NCBI GenBank assembly: GCA_947629615.1
Contig: CANRER010000076.1
Location: 1 to 6,936 of the forward strand
Reading direction: 5' to 3'
Length of the DNA: 6,936 nucleotides
From: an uncultured Clostridia bacterium
GTDB taxonomy: Bacteria; Bacillota; Clostridia; UMGS1883
Positions 1 to 5,368 of the stretch are shown one piece after another. How positions within the stretch are numbered: the first letter of the stretch is position 1; each line of letters starts with the position of its first letter. Both the position numbers and the translations under genes were made by a program. Below the pieces are notes generated by a model. The model saw only the letters and a program-made list of their open reading frames with translations, had not been told where the DNA came from and did not search any database.

Positions 1-788
1 GCAGCGAGGTCACCCCGTTCGCCGTCATAACCGACGAAAAGACCGGCATAAAGTACCCGCTTGCCGACTACGAGCTGCTGCCCGACATGGCGGTTATCGA
101 CGCGGACTTGATGATGAATATGCCCAAGGGGCTGACGGCGGCCTCGGGCGTGGACGCGCTCACCCATGCGCTGGAGGCCTACGCCTCCGTCATGGCGACC
201 GACTTCACGGACGGGCTGGCCCTGCGCGCGATTTCGCTGATATTCGAGTATCTGCCCCGCTGCTACGATAACGGCGCGGCGGACGGCGAGGCCCGCGAGA
301 AGATGGCTAACGCCGCCACCATCGCCGGTATGGCCTTCGCCAACGCCTTCCTCGGCGTGTGCCACTCGATGGCGCACAAGCTGGGCGCGTATCACCACAT
401 ACCGCACGGCGTGGCGAACGCCCTGCTGATAAGCCACGTTCTGCGCTACAACGCCGCCGAAGCCCCCGCAAAAATGGGTACCTTCCCGCAGTACGCCTAC
501 CCCCACGCGCTGCGCCGCTACGGCGAAATTGCCGACAGCCTCGGCCTTGGCGGCGATACCGACGCGGAAAAGCTCGAAAGGCTGATAGCGAAAATCGAGG
601 AGCTTAAAAAGGCCGTCGGCATAAAGGAAACCATTCGCGATTACGGCGTCGGCGAGGAGGACTTCCTCGCCACCCTCGACGAAATGACGGAAAACGCCTT
701 TGACGACCAGTGCACCGGCGCCAACCCGCGCTACCCGCTGATGAGCGAGATAAAAGAGATGTTCCTTAAGGCCTATTACGGAAAGTAA
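1..788 (+). CDS. adhE: Aldehyde-alcohol dehydrogenase AdhE, C-terminal alcohol dehydrogenase domain (5' truncated by window)
   Basis: This is the 3' end of a gene for an iron-dependent (group III) alcohol dehydrogenase; the frame is open from the first complete codon at position 3 and gives 261 residues. The sequence follows the alcohol dehydrogenase half of the bifunctional AdhE, which in the cytoplasm reduces acetyl-CoA to acetaldehyde and then ethanol with NADH. The expected Fe2+ ligands are present with AdhE spacing: Asp and His in GVDALTHALEAY (residues 51 and 55 from position 3), the His of GVCHSMAHK and the His of HIPHG, 14 residues apart. The tail FDDQCTGANPRYPLMSEIK is typical of AdhE rather than of short stand-alone alcohol dehydrogenases. 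That the missing upstream part encodes the aldehyde dehydrogenase half is inference. The gene ends in TAA, with no terminator before the next gene, which starts 17 bp later. The internal ATG at 87 is not the start, because homology continues upstream of it. Confidence 0.93.
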   Translation, partial: SEVTPFAVITDEKTGIKYPLADYELLPDMAVIDADLMMNMPKGLTAASGVDALTHALEAYASVMATDFTDGLALRAISLIFEYLPRCYDNGAADGEAREKMANAATIAGMAFANAFLGVCHSMAHKLGAYHHIPHGVANALLISHVLRYNAAEAPAKMGTFPQYAYPHALRRYGEIADSLGLGGDTDAEKLERLIAKIEELKKAVGIKETIRDYGVGEEDFLATLDEMTENAFDDQCTGANPRYPLMSEIKEMFLKAYYGK

Positions 789-805
789 AAAAGGAGGAAG
801 CGAAA

Positions 806-1576
806 ATGGATTTGTCAAAGCTGGATCTCAGCAACGTTGTCGCCGAGCGCAGCAACAAAATAATCTGCCACGACAAGGCTCAGGGGCTGGCGATAAAGCT
901 CTTTGACGAGAGCTTTTCCAAGGCCGCCATACTCAACGAGGCTCTCAATCAGGCCAAAATAGAGGAAACCGGCGTCAACTGCCCGCGCCTGCGCGCGGTG
1001 ACGCAGATAGGCGGCAAATGGGCCATAATCACCGACTTTATCGAGGGCAAAACCCTCGCCCGCCTCATGGAGGAAAACCCCGACCGCAAGGAGGAGTATC
1101 TGGAGCTTTTCGTTGACCTTCAGCTTTCGGTGCACGCCATGAAATGCCCGCTGCTGAACAAGCTGCGCGACAAAATGAACGCCAAAATTTCCCAGACGGA
1201 CCTCGACGCGACCACGCGGTACGACCTGCACACCCGCCTCGAAAGTATGCCGCGTCACAACAAAATCTGCCACGGAGATTTCAACCCCTCGAACATCATC
1301 ATCTCGAACGACGGCACGCCCTACATCATCGACTGGGCGCACGTGACGCAGGGCAACGCCGGGGCCGACGCCGCGCGGACTTACCTGCTGTTCTGCCTTT
1401 CGGGCGACAACGAAACCGCCGCCCGCTACCTTGATTTGTTCTGCAAAAAGAGCGACACCGCCAAGCAGTACGTGCAAAAGTGGATGCCCATTGTGGCCGC
1501 GTCGCAAAGCGTGAAGGGCCGCCCCGAGGAGCGCGATTTTCTGCTCTCGTGGGTGGATGTGGTGGATTACGAATAA
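806..1576 (+). CDS. Aminoglycoside-phosphotransferase (APH)-fold small-molecule kinase, substrate unknown
   Basis: A 256-residue soluble protein of the APH/choline-kinase-like superfamily, which moves the ATP gamma-phosphate to a small-molecule hydroxyl. Visible kinase landmarks: a candidate ATP-contacting Lys31 in GLAIKLF, a candidate partner Glu45, the hinge-like stretch IITDFIEGKTL (74-84), the catalytic-loop motif HGDFNPSN (156-163; predicted base Asp158, Asn163), and the metal-binding IDW (175-177; Asp176). The length fits the family. The ATG start follows an AAGGAGG at 791-797. With 17 bp after the adhE stop and no terminator or promoter between, the two are probably cotranscribed. The real substrate cannot be read from sequence: this family includes antibiotic kinases, but also choline, homoserine, fructosamine and other metabolite kinases. 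A resistance function should not be assumed, since the neighbours are fermentation genes and the base composition matches them. Confidence 0.85.
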   Translation: MDLSKLDLSNVVAERSNKIICHDKAQGLAIKLFDESFSKAAILNEALNQAKIEETGVNCPRLRAVTQIGGKWAIITDFIEGKTLARLMEENPDRKEEYLELFVDLQLSVHAMKCPLLNKLRDKMNAKISQTDLDATTRYDLHTRLESMPRHNKICHGDFNPSNIIISNDGTPYIIDWAHVTQGNAGADAARTYLLFCLSGDNETAARYLDLFCKKSDTAKQYVQKWMPIVAASQSVKGRPEERDFLLSWVDVVDYE

Positions 1577-1582
1577 AATAAT

Positions 1583-1611
1583 TTGACAAAAATCCCCCGC
1601 GGTGGTATAAT
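1583..1611 (+). promoter_or_regulatory. Consensus SigA/sigma-70 promoter for pspC (and probably azlCD)
   Basis: A perfect -35 hexamer TTGACA (1583-1588) and a perfect -10 hexamer TATAAT (1606-1611) are separated by exactly 17 bp. The predicted transcription start is near 1618, leaving a leader of about 25 nt before the pspC GTG. It begins 7 bp after the stop of the upstream kinase gene, so pspC has its own strong promoter even if transcripts from adhE also read through. The -35 box coincidentally begins with an in-frame TTG that could be mistaken for the pspC start. Confidence 0.9.
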
Positions 1612-1644
1612 CAAATTAATCCACACAGAAAGAGGGATTTTTGT
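1586..1644. repeat. 11-bp perfect inverted repeat from the -35 box to the pspC start codon
   Basis: The left arm ACAAAAATCCC (1586-1596) is perfectly complementary to the right arm GGGATTTTTGT (1634-1644); 37 nt lie between them. The left arm covers the end of the -35 box and part of the promoter spacer. The right arm covers the GGG of the pspC Shine-Dalgarno sequence and the first two bases of its GTG start codon. Seen directly: the repeat and its placement. Inferred: either a two-site operator, or an RNA stem that can form only in transcripts entering from upstream, because a transcript started near 1618 lacks the left arm. Confidence 0.6.
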
Positions 1645-1882
1645 GAAAAGGCTGTATAAATCACGCACGGACCGCAAAATCTGCGGCGTATGCGGCGGCA
1701 TTGCCGAATATTTCAACATCGACCCGACCATCGTCCGCATAATATGGGCGATTTTCGTGCTCGTTTTCGGGAGCGGCATATTGGCCTACTTCATCGTGGC
1801 CTTTATCCTGCCCGACTCCCCGCCCGACGGCTACACCGAGCCTATTCAGGTGGACGCCGAGGAAAGCGACGGTCAGCAGTAA
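1643..1882 (+). CDS. pspC: PspC-domain small membrane protein
   Basis: A 79-residue protein that is almost entirely a PspC domain: a basic N-terminus (KRLYKSRTDRKICGVCGG), the signature GGIAEYFNIDPTIVRIIW (residues 18-35), a hydrophobic membrane segment at about 31-57, ending in LPD, then a short acidic tail (DAEESDGQQ). PspC proteins sit in the cytoplasmic membrane; in enterobacteria PspC takes part in the phage-shock envelope-stress response, but many Firmicutes carry only stand-alone PspC-domain proteins whose role is not settled. I chose GTG at 1643 because it has an AGAGGG ribosome binding site at 1631-1636, begins exactly at the conserved part of the domain, and lies downstream of the predicted transcription start. 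An upstream TTG at 1583 would add 20 non-conserved residues encoded by the promoter. No pspA-like gene is nearby. Confidence 0.88.
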   Translation: MKRLYKSRTDRKICGVCGGIAEYFNIDPTIVRIIWAIFVLVFGSGILAYFIVAFILPDSPPDGYTEPIQVDAEESDGQQ

Positions 1883-1888
1883 AAGGCA

Positions 1889-1911
1889 GGGGGCGCGAAA
1901 GCCGCGCCCCC
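1889..1911 (+). terminator. GC-rich hairpin between pspC and azlC, weak or partial terminator
   Basis: GGGGGCGCG (1889-1897) pairs with CGCGCCCCC (1903-1911), a perfect 9-bp GC-only stem with a 5-nt loop, starting 6 bp after the pspC stop. Only GTTTGCC follows, so the U-tract is poor for an intrinsic terminator. I see no good promoter between here and azlC, so the hairpin probably reduces read-through or stabilises the pspC mRNA 3' end rather than stopping transcription fully. Confidence 0.6.
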
Positions 1912-1937
1912 GTTTGCCGTACAAAGGAGAAAATATC

Positions 1938-2498
1938 ATGGATACAGAAAAAAAGCCGTCCCTCGGCGCGGGGGGCGGAGTTGTTAAAAAAGCGTTTATC
2001 AAGTCGGCTCCGGTATTGGCCGGCTATGTGGTGCTGGGCATAGGCTTCGGCATACTGCTGCGCGACGCGGGCTACGGCCTGCTGTGGTCGCTGGCAATGA
2101 GCGCGCTTATCTTCGCGGGCTCCATGCAGTATGTGGGCGTGGGGCTGCTCGCCGGCGGGGCCTCGCTGATTTCCGCCGCGCTGACAACCTTTATGGTAAA
2201 CGCGCGGCACCTGTTTTACAGCATATCCATGATAGGCCGCTACCGCGACGCGGGCAAATACAAGCCCTACCTCATCTTCGCGCTGACCGACGAAACCTAC
2301 TCCCTGCTTTGCGACGGCGAAACGCCCGATGGGGCAGACCCAAACCTCTACCGCTTTTTGGTGTCGCTTTTTGACCAGTGCTACTGGGTGACGGGCTGCG
2401 TTTTGGGCAGCGTTCTCGGCGCGGCGCTCCCCTTCGGCACCGAGGGCATAGAATTTTCCATGACGGCTTTGTTTGTCGCGTCGTTCACCGAGCAGTAG
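1938..2498 (+). CDS. azlC: AzlC branched-chain amino acid exporter subunit, truncated by in-frame TAG
   Basis: AzlC is the large subunit of the AzlCD (YgaZH-type) exporter of branched-chain amino acids in the cytoplasmic membrane. Family landmarks: SAPVLAGYVVLGIGFGILL (23-41), MSALIFAGSMQYVGVGLL (54-71), the VNARHLFYSISM motif (87-98), FALTDETYSLL (114-124), QCYWVTGCVLGSVLGA (147-162) and TALFVASFTEQ (176-186). ATG at 1938 follows AAAGGAG at 1923-1929. The frame meets TAG at 2496-2498 after 186 residues, where many relatives as I recall them have Trp after Glu-Gln (a single TGG to TAG change). The reading frame continues cleanly for 54 more codons with the expected C-terminal membrane region, giving 241 codons in all, a normal AzlC length. 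The 186-residue product would lack the last hydrophobic segments and is probably non-functional, unless the TAG is read through or is a sequencing error. Confidence 0.88.
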   Translation: MDTEKKPSLGAGGGVVKKAFIKSAPVLAGYVVLGIGFGILLRDAGYGLLWSLAMSALIFAGSMQYVGVGLLAGGASLISAALTTFMVNARHLFYSISMIGRYRDAGKYKPYLIFALTDETYSLLCDGETPDGADPNLYRFLVSLFDQCYWVTGCVLGSVLGAALPFGTEGIEFSMTALFVASFTEQ

Positions 2499-2663
2499 AT
2501 AACCGCGCGCGACCGTACTCCCGCCGTAATCGGGCTTGCGGCCAGCCTCGCCTGCCTGATTATTTTCGGCGCGGAAAGCTTTCTTATCCCTTCAATGCTT
2601 GTTATCACGGCGGCGCTGACGCTGCTGCGCCCCCGCCTTGAGGCAAAGGAGGCGCGGTCATGA
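2496..2663 (+). pseudogene. azlC: Orphaned C-terminal part of azlC downstream of the amber codon
   Basis: Directly after TAG, in the same frame and without any indel, 54 codons encode an AzlC-like C-terminus: TPAVIGLAASLACLIIFGAE, then SFLIPSMLVITAALTLL, a basic cluster and a TGA stop at 2661-2663. The stretch has no plausible start of its own and no ribosome binding site at its head, so it would be translated only by amber suppression. The TGA overlaps the azlD ATG as ATGA (2660-2663), the arrangement expected of an intact, translationally coupled azlC-azlD pair. The good preservation suggests that the stop is recent, tolerated by read-through, or an error. Confidence 0.8.
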
Positions 2664-2983
2664 GCGCGAACATACACGCCGCCCTTCTCGTGGCCGTGAT
2701 GTCGGCCGTCACGATACTGCTTCGCTTTCTTCCGTTTTTGATATTCCGCGGCGGCAATACGCCCGCCTATATCTCTTATCTTGGCGGGGTGCTTCCCCGC
2801 GCCATTATCGGTATGCTTGTGATATACTGCCTTCGCGAGGCCGACCTCTTTTCGGCTCCCTTCGCCCTGCCGGAGCTGATTTCCGCCGCCGTTGTGGCGG
2901 GGCTTCAGCGCTGGAAGCGTAACTCCCTTGTCAGCATAATCTTCGGCACGGCAATATATATGCTGCTGATAAGGGTGATGTGA
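2660..2983 (+). CDS. azlD: AzlD branched-chain amino acid exporter small subunit
   Basis: A 107-residue hydrophobic protein, normal length for AzlD (YgaH-type), the partner of AzlC in branched-chain amino acid efflux. Visible features: a first membrane segment with the signature RFLPFLIF (residues 22-29), LPRAIIGMLVIYCL (45-58), a third hydrophobic stretch LPELISAAVVAGL (70-82), then the conserved QRWKRNSLVSIIFGTAIYMLL (83-103). The ATG overlaps the intended azlC stop (ATGA), but the gene has its own strong AAAGGAGG at 2645-2652. It could therefore still be translated after premature termination in azlC, perhaps less well because ribosomes fall off 165 nt upstream. It ends with TGA just before a strong terminator. 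Confidence 0.92.
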   Translation: MSANIHAALLVAVMSAVTILLRFLPFLIFRGGNTPAYISYLGGVLPRAIIGMLVIYCLREADLFSAPFALPELISAAVVAGLQRWKRNSLVSIIFGTAIYMLLIRVM

Positions 2984-2996
2984 AGCCCTTCGCCGC

Positions 2997-3028
2997 AAAA
3001 ACCGCTCCGATTTGCCGGAGCGGTTTTT
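2997..3028. terminator. Bidirectional intrinsic terminator between azlD and ackA
   Basis: AAAAACCGCTCCG (2997-3009) and CGGAGCGGTTTTT (3016-3028) form a perfect 13-bp stem with a 6-nt loop. The five T at 3024-3028 follow the GC-rich core on the plus strand, and the five A at 2997-3001 give the same U-tract on the minus strand. It can end both the azlCD transcript and the convergent pta-ackA transcript; it lies 13 bp past the azlD stop and 21 bp past the ackA stop. Confidence 0.93.
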
Positions 3029-3049
3029 ACAATCAATATTTATCTCTGC

Positions 3050-4240
3050 TTACTTTGTCAGCCGCTGTGCGTCGAGAGCAATCATCATTTCCTCGTCGGT
3101 GGGGATAACGAGCGTATGCACGGCCGCGCCGGGGGCGGAAATCTCCATTTCGCCGCGCTGCTTATTGAGCTCGGGATCGATTTTTACGCCCATATACTCC
3201 AACCCGTCGGTCACGGCGGCGCGGCAGGCGGCGTTGTTCTCGCCCACGCCCGCAGTGAACACCAGAGCGTCGATGCCGCCCATGACAGCGGCGTATGCGC
3301 CGACATACTTCTTGACGGAGTAGTAGAACATATCAAGCGCAGCCTTGGCGCGGCTGTCGCCGTTTTCGGCGGCGGCGCCGAGATCGCGGAAATCGCTGGA
3401 AACGCCGCTAACGCCCAGAACGCCGCTCTGCTTGTTCATCACGGCGTCCATAGCCTTGGGATCGAGGCCCTCCTTTTCCATGAGGAAGGTGACGATGGCG
3501 GGGTCAATATCGCCGCAGCGTGTACCCATGATAACGCCGGCAAGGGGCGTGAGGCCCATTGAGGTATCGACAACCCTGCCATGGTCGATGGCGGCCACGC
3601 TCGAACCGTTGCCGAGGTGGCAGGTTACTACGCGAAGCTCGGAAAGGGGCCTGTTGAGCATTTCGGCCGCGCGGCCCGAAACGTATTTATGGCTGGTGCC
3701 GTGGAAGCCGTAGCGGCGGATTTTGTACTTTTGATAATACTCGTAGGGCAGGCCGTAGAGGTAAGCCTTCTGCGGCATTGTCTGATGGAAGGCGGTGTCG
3801 AACACGGCGACCTGCGGCACGCCGGGCATTACCTTTTCGCAGGCCTCTATTCCGATGAGGTTCGCGGGGTTATGCAGCGGGGCAAGCTCTATGCAGCCGC
3901 GGATACCCTCCTTCACCTTTTCGTCGATAACGACGCTTTCGCTGAAGCTTTCGCCGCCGTGAACCACCCTGTGGCCCACCGCGCCAATCTCGCTCATGGA
4001 GGAAATTACGCCGTTTTCACTGTCGGTAAGCGACGAAATGACAAGGGTTATCGCGTCGGCATGGGTGGGCATGGGGCTTTCGATAACGACGCTGTCCCTG
4101 CCGGCGGGAGTGTGCTTGAGGCGGCTGCCCTCGATACCTATTCGCTCGCACAGACCCTTGGCCATGACGAGCTTGTTATCCATGTCGATAAGCTGATATT
4201 TCAGCGAGGAGCTGCCCGCGTTAATAACAAGAATTTTCAT
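3050..4240 (-). CDS. ackA: Acetate kinase
   Basis: A 396-residue cytoplasmic acetate kinase, which converts acetyl phosphate and ADP to acetate and ATP, the energy-yielding last step of acetate fermentation. The protein aligns without gaps to the numbering of the well-studied Methanosarcina enzyme: Asn7 in INAGSSSLKYQL, Arg91 in GHRVVHGGE, His123, Asp148 in FDTAFH, His180 in RYGFHGTSH, Arg241 in GTRCGDIDP, and Glu384 in PTDEEM. The phosphate-loop-like HLGNGSS (208-214) and GVGENN (331-336) are also intact. ATG at 4240 is preceded by AAAGAGG (4250-4256), 18 bp after the pta stop, so it is the second gene of a pta-ackA operon. Transcription ends at the hairpin just beyond its stop. All catalytic residues are present; I expect a working enzyme. 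Confidence 0.97.
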   Translation of the reverse strand: MKILVINAGSSSLKYQLIDMDNKLVMAKGLCERIGIEGSRLKHTPAGRDSVVIESPMPTHADAITLVISSLTDSENGVISSMSEIGAVGHRVVHGGESFSESVVIDEKVKEGIRGCIELAPLHNPANLIGIEACEKVMPGVPQVAVFDTAFHQTMPQKAYLYGLPYEYYQKYKIRRYGFHGTSHKYVSGRAAEMLNRPLSELRVVTCHLGNGSSVAAIDHGRVVDTSMGLTPLAGVIMGTRCGDIDPAIVTFLMEKEGLDPKAMDAVMNKQSGVLGVSGVSSDFRDLGAAAENGDSRAKAALDMFYYSVKKYVGAYAAVMGGIDALVFTAGVGENNAACRAAVTDGLEYMGVKIDPELNKQRGEMEISAPGAAVHTLVIPTDEEMMIALDAQRLTK

Positions 4241-4258
4241 ATTATACGGCCTCTTTCT

Positions 4259-5263
4259 TCAGTTCTGAGCCTGCGCCTGAACACAGGTGATGGCGATAAC
4301 GCCGACGATGTCCTCGGCCTTGCAGCCGCGCGAAAGGTCGTTCACGGGCTTGGCTATGCCTTGGGTGATGGGGCCGTAGGCCTCGGCCTTGGCAAGACGC
4401 TCTACCAGCTTATAGGCGATGTTGCCGGCGTTGAGGTCGGGGAACACAAGCACGTTCGCCTTGCCGGCAACGGGGCTCGACGGAGCCTTGGACGCCGCCA
4501 CGGCGGGAACCATAGCCGCGTCGGCCTGCATTTCGCCGTCTATGTTCACATCGGGAGCCTTTTCCTTGGCAAGCTTTGTGGCGAGGGCCATCTTATCAAC
4601 CAGCTCGCTCTTTGCGCTGCCATAGGTGGAGTAGCAAAGCATGGCCACGTTCGGCTCGGCGCCCACGAGGGTCTTAAAGCTCTTCGCGGAGGAAACCGCT
4701 ATCTCGCTGACGGCCTCGGCGTCGGGATTTTCGTTCAGCCCGCAGTCGGCGAACAGGAACACGCCGTCCTCGCCGTACTCGCAGTCGGGCACGCACTCGA
4801 TGAAGAAGGCGGAAACCAGCTTTGTGCCGGGAGCCGTCTTGATTACCTGAAGCGCGCTTCTCAGCACGTTGGCCGAGGAATTGCACGCCCCGGCGACCAT
4901 GCCGTCGGCGAAGCCCTGCTTAACCATCATGCAGCCAAAGTAAAGGGTGTTCTTCATCGTTTCCTCGGCTTTTTCGGGAGTCATGCCCTTCGCCTTGCGC
5001 ATTTCGTAAAAAGTGGACGCGAAATCGTTAAAATGCTCGTCCTTGCACGGGTCAATGAGCGTCGCGCCGGAAATTTTCAAATTTTCTTCATTTGCCATCT
5101 TGCAAATTTCATCAATATCGCCTAAAATAATAATGTCGGCAATTTCCTGTTCAAGAGCCGACGCAGCCGCGCGTATGGTGCGGATGTCGTTTCCCTCGGC
5201 GAGGACGATGGTCTTTTTGTCGGTCTTGGCCCGAGCGATGACATTCTCAAGAAATTTACTCAT
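4259..5263 (-). CDS. pta: Phosphate acetyltransferase
   Basis: A 334-residue phosphotransacetylase that converts acetyl-CoA and phosphate to acetyl phosphate and CoA, feeding acetate kinase. Its length matches the short single-domain class (about 330 residues) without the N-terminal regulatory domains of the enterobacterial enzyme. Typical features: KKTIVLAEGNDIRTIRAA (16-33) near the N-terminus, ADGMVAGACNSSANVLRSALQ (119-139), DGEMQADAA (242-250), VLVFPDLNAGNIAYKLVERL (271-290), and GPITQGIAKPVNDLSRGC (297-314), where Ser311-Arg312 correspond to the catalytic Ser-Arg pair of the family. ATG at 5263 has a GGAGG ribosome binding site (5274-5278). It is the first gene of the operon with ackA and is expressed from the promoter at 5300-5328. 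The order pta-ackA is the usual one in Clostridia. Confidence 0.96.
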   Translation of the reverse strand: MSKFLENVIARAKTDKKTIVLAEGNDIRTIRAAASALEQEIADIIILGDIDEICKMANEENLKISGATLIDPCKDEHFNDFASTFYEMRKAKGMTPEKAEETMKNTLYFGCMMVKQGFADGMVAGACNSSANVLRSALQVIKTAPGTKLVSAFFIECVPDCEYGEDGVFLFADCGLNENPDAEAVSEIAVSSAKSFKTLVGAEPNVAMLCYSTYGSAKSELVDKMALATKLAKEKAPDVNIDGEMQADAAMVPAVAASKAPSSPVAGKANVLVFPDLNAGNIAYKLVERLAKAEAYGPITQGIAKPVNDLSRGCKAEDIVGVIAITCVQAQAQN

Positions 5264-5299
5264 TTTTAATACGCCTCCATAAGTTTTATATGATTATAC

Positions 5300-5328
5300 A
5301 TTATATAACATATCCGGAAAATTTTCAA
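5300..5328 (-). promoter_or_regulatory. Strong SigA-type promoter of the pta-ackA operon
   Basis: On the minus strand, TTGAAA (5328-5323; five of six consensus bases) and a perfect TATAAT (5305-5300) are separated by 17 bp. The predicted start is near 5293, giving a leader of about 30 nt to the pta ATG that contains its GGAGG. A second TATAAT lies at 5298-5293 but has no -35 box at proper distance. A-tracts upstream (5333-5347) sit where an UP element would be. Confidence 0.82.
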
Positions 5329-5332
5329 TAGG

Positions 5333-5350
5333 TTTTTTAACTTTTTTAAC
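5333..5350 (-). promoter_or_regulatory. Tandem A-tract repeat, UP-element-like, upstream of the pta promoter
   Basis: The plus strand carries TTTTTTAAC twice in tandem (5333-5341 and 5342-5350), which is two A6 tracts 9 bp apart on the pta strand. Relative to the predicted start at about 5293 they fall near -40 to -45 and -49 to -54, matching the proximal and distal subsites at which the RNA polymerase alpha C-terminal domain binds. The same bases form the leader of tmcAL just before its ribosome binding site. The repeat is seen; the UP function is inferred. Confidence 0.55.
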
Positions 5351-5368
5351 GGTAGGAGTGAATGATTT

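Noticed and set aside
815..1507. A 230-codon open frame on the minus strand opposite the APH-fold kinase gene
   Set aside because: It is a complement of a gene with clear HGD and IDW kinase motifs; it shows no known domain and no sensible ribosome binding site.
806..1576. Calling the APH-fold protein an antibiotic resistance gene
   Set aside because: The fold is shared by many metabolite kinases; no mobile element is near, and composition and operon context fit a native metabolic gene.
1914..1938. TTG at 1914 as an upstream start for azlC
   Set aside because: It lies in the tail of the hairpin after pspC and lacks a ribosome binding site, whereas ATG at 1938 has AAAGGAG at proper spacing and begins the family-like N-terminus.
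2496..2498. TAG as a genome-wide reassigned sense codon or pyrrolysine codon
   Set aside because: tmcAL ends at a TAG with no conserved extension beyond it, no Pyl machinery is in the window, and AzlC is not a known pyrrolysine protein. Rare read-through or a nonsense mutation is simpler.
4241..4246. TATAAT on the minus strand directly before the ackA ATG, as a separate ackA promoter
   Set aside because: The best-spaced -35 position matches only half of the consensus, and initiation there would fall inside the ackA coding region, missing its start codon and ribosome binding site.
3581..5125. A 514-codon open frame on the plus strand opposite ackA and pta
   Set aside because: It is longer than either real gene but runs antisense across both and the gap between them, has no recognisable family, and is rich in His, Val, Gly, Ala and Leu as expected from the complement of GC-rich codons. 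AckA and Pta are certain from their catalytic motifs.
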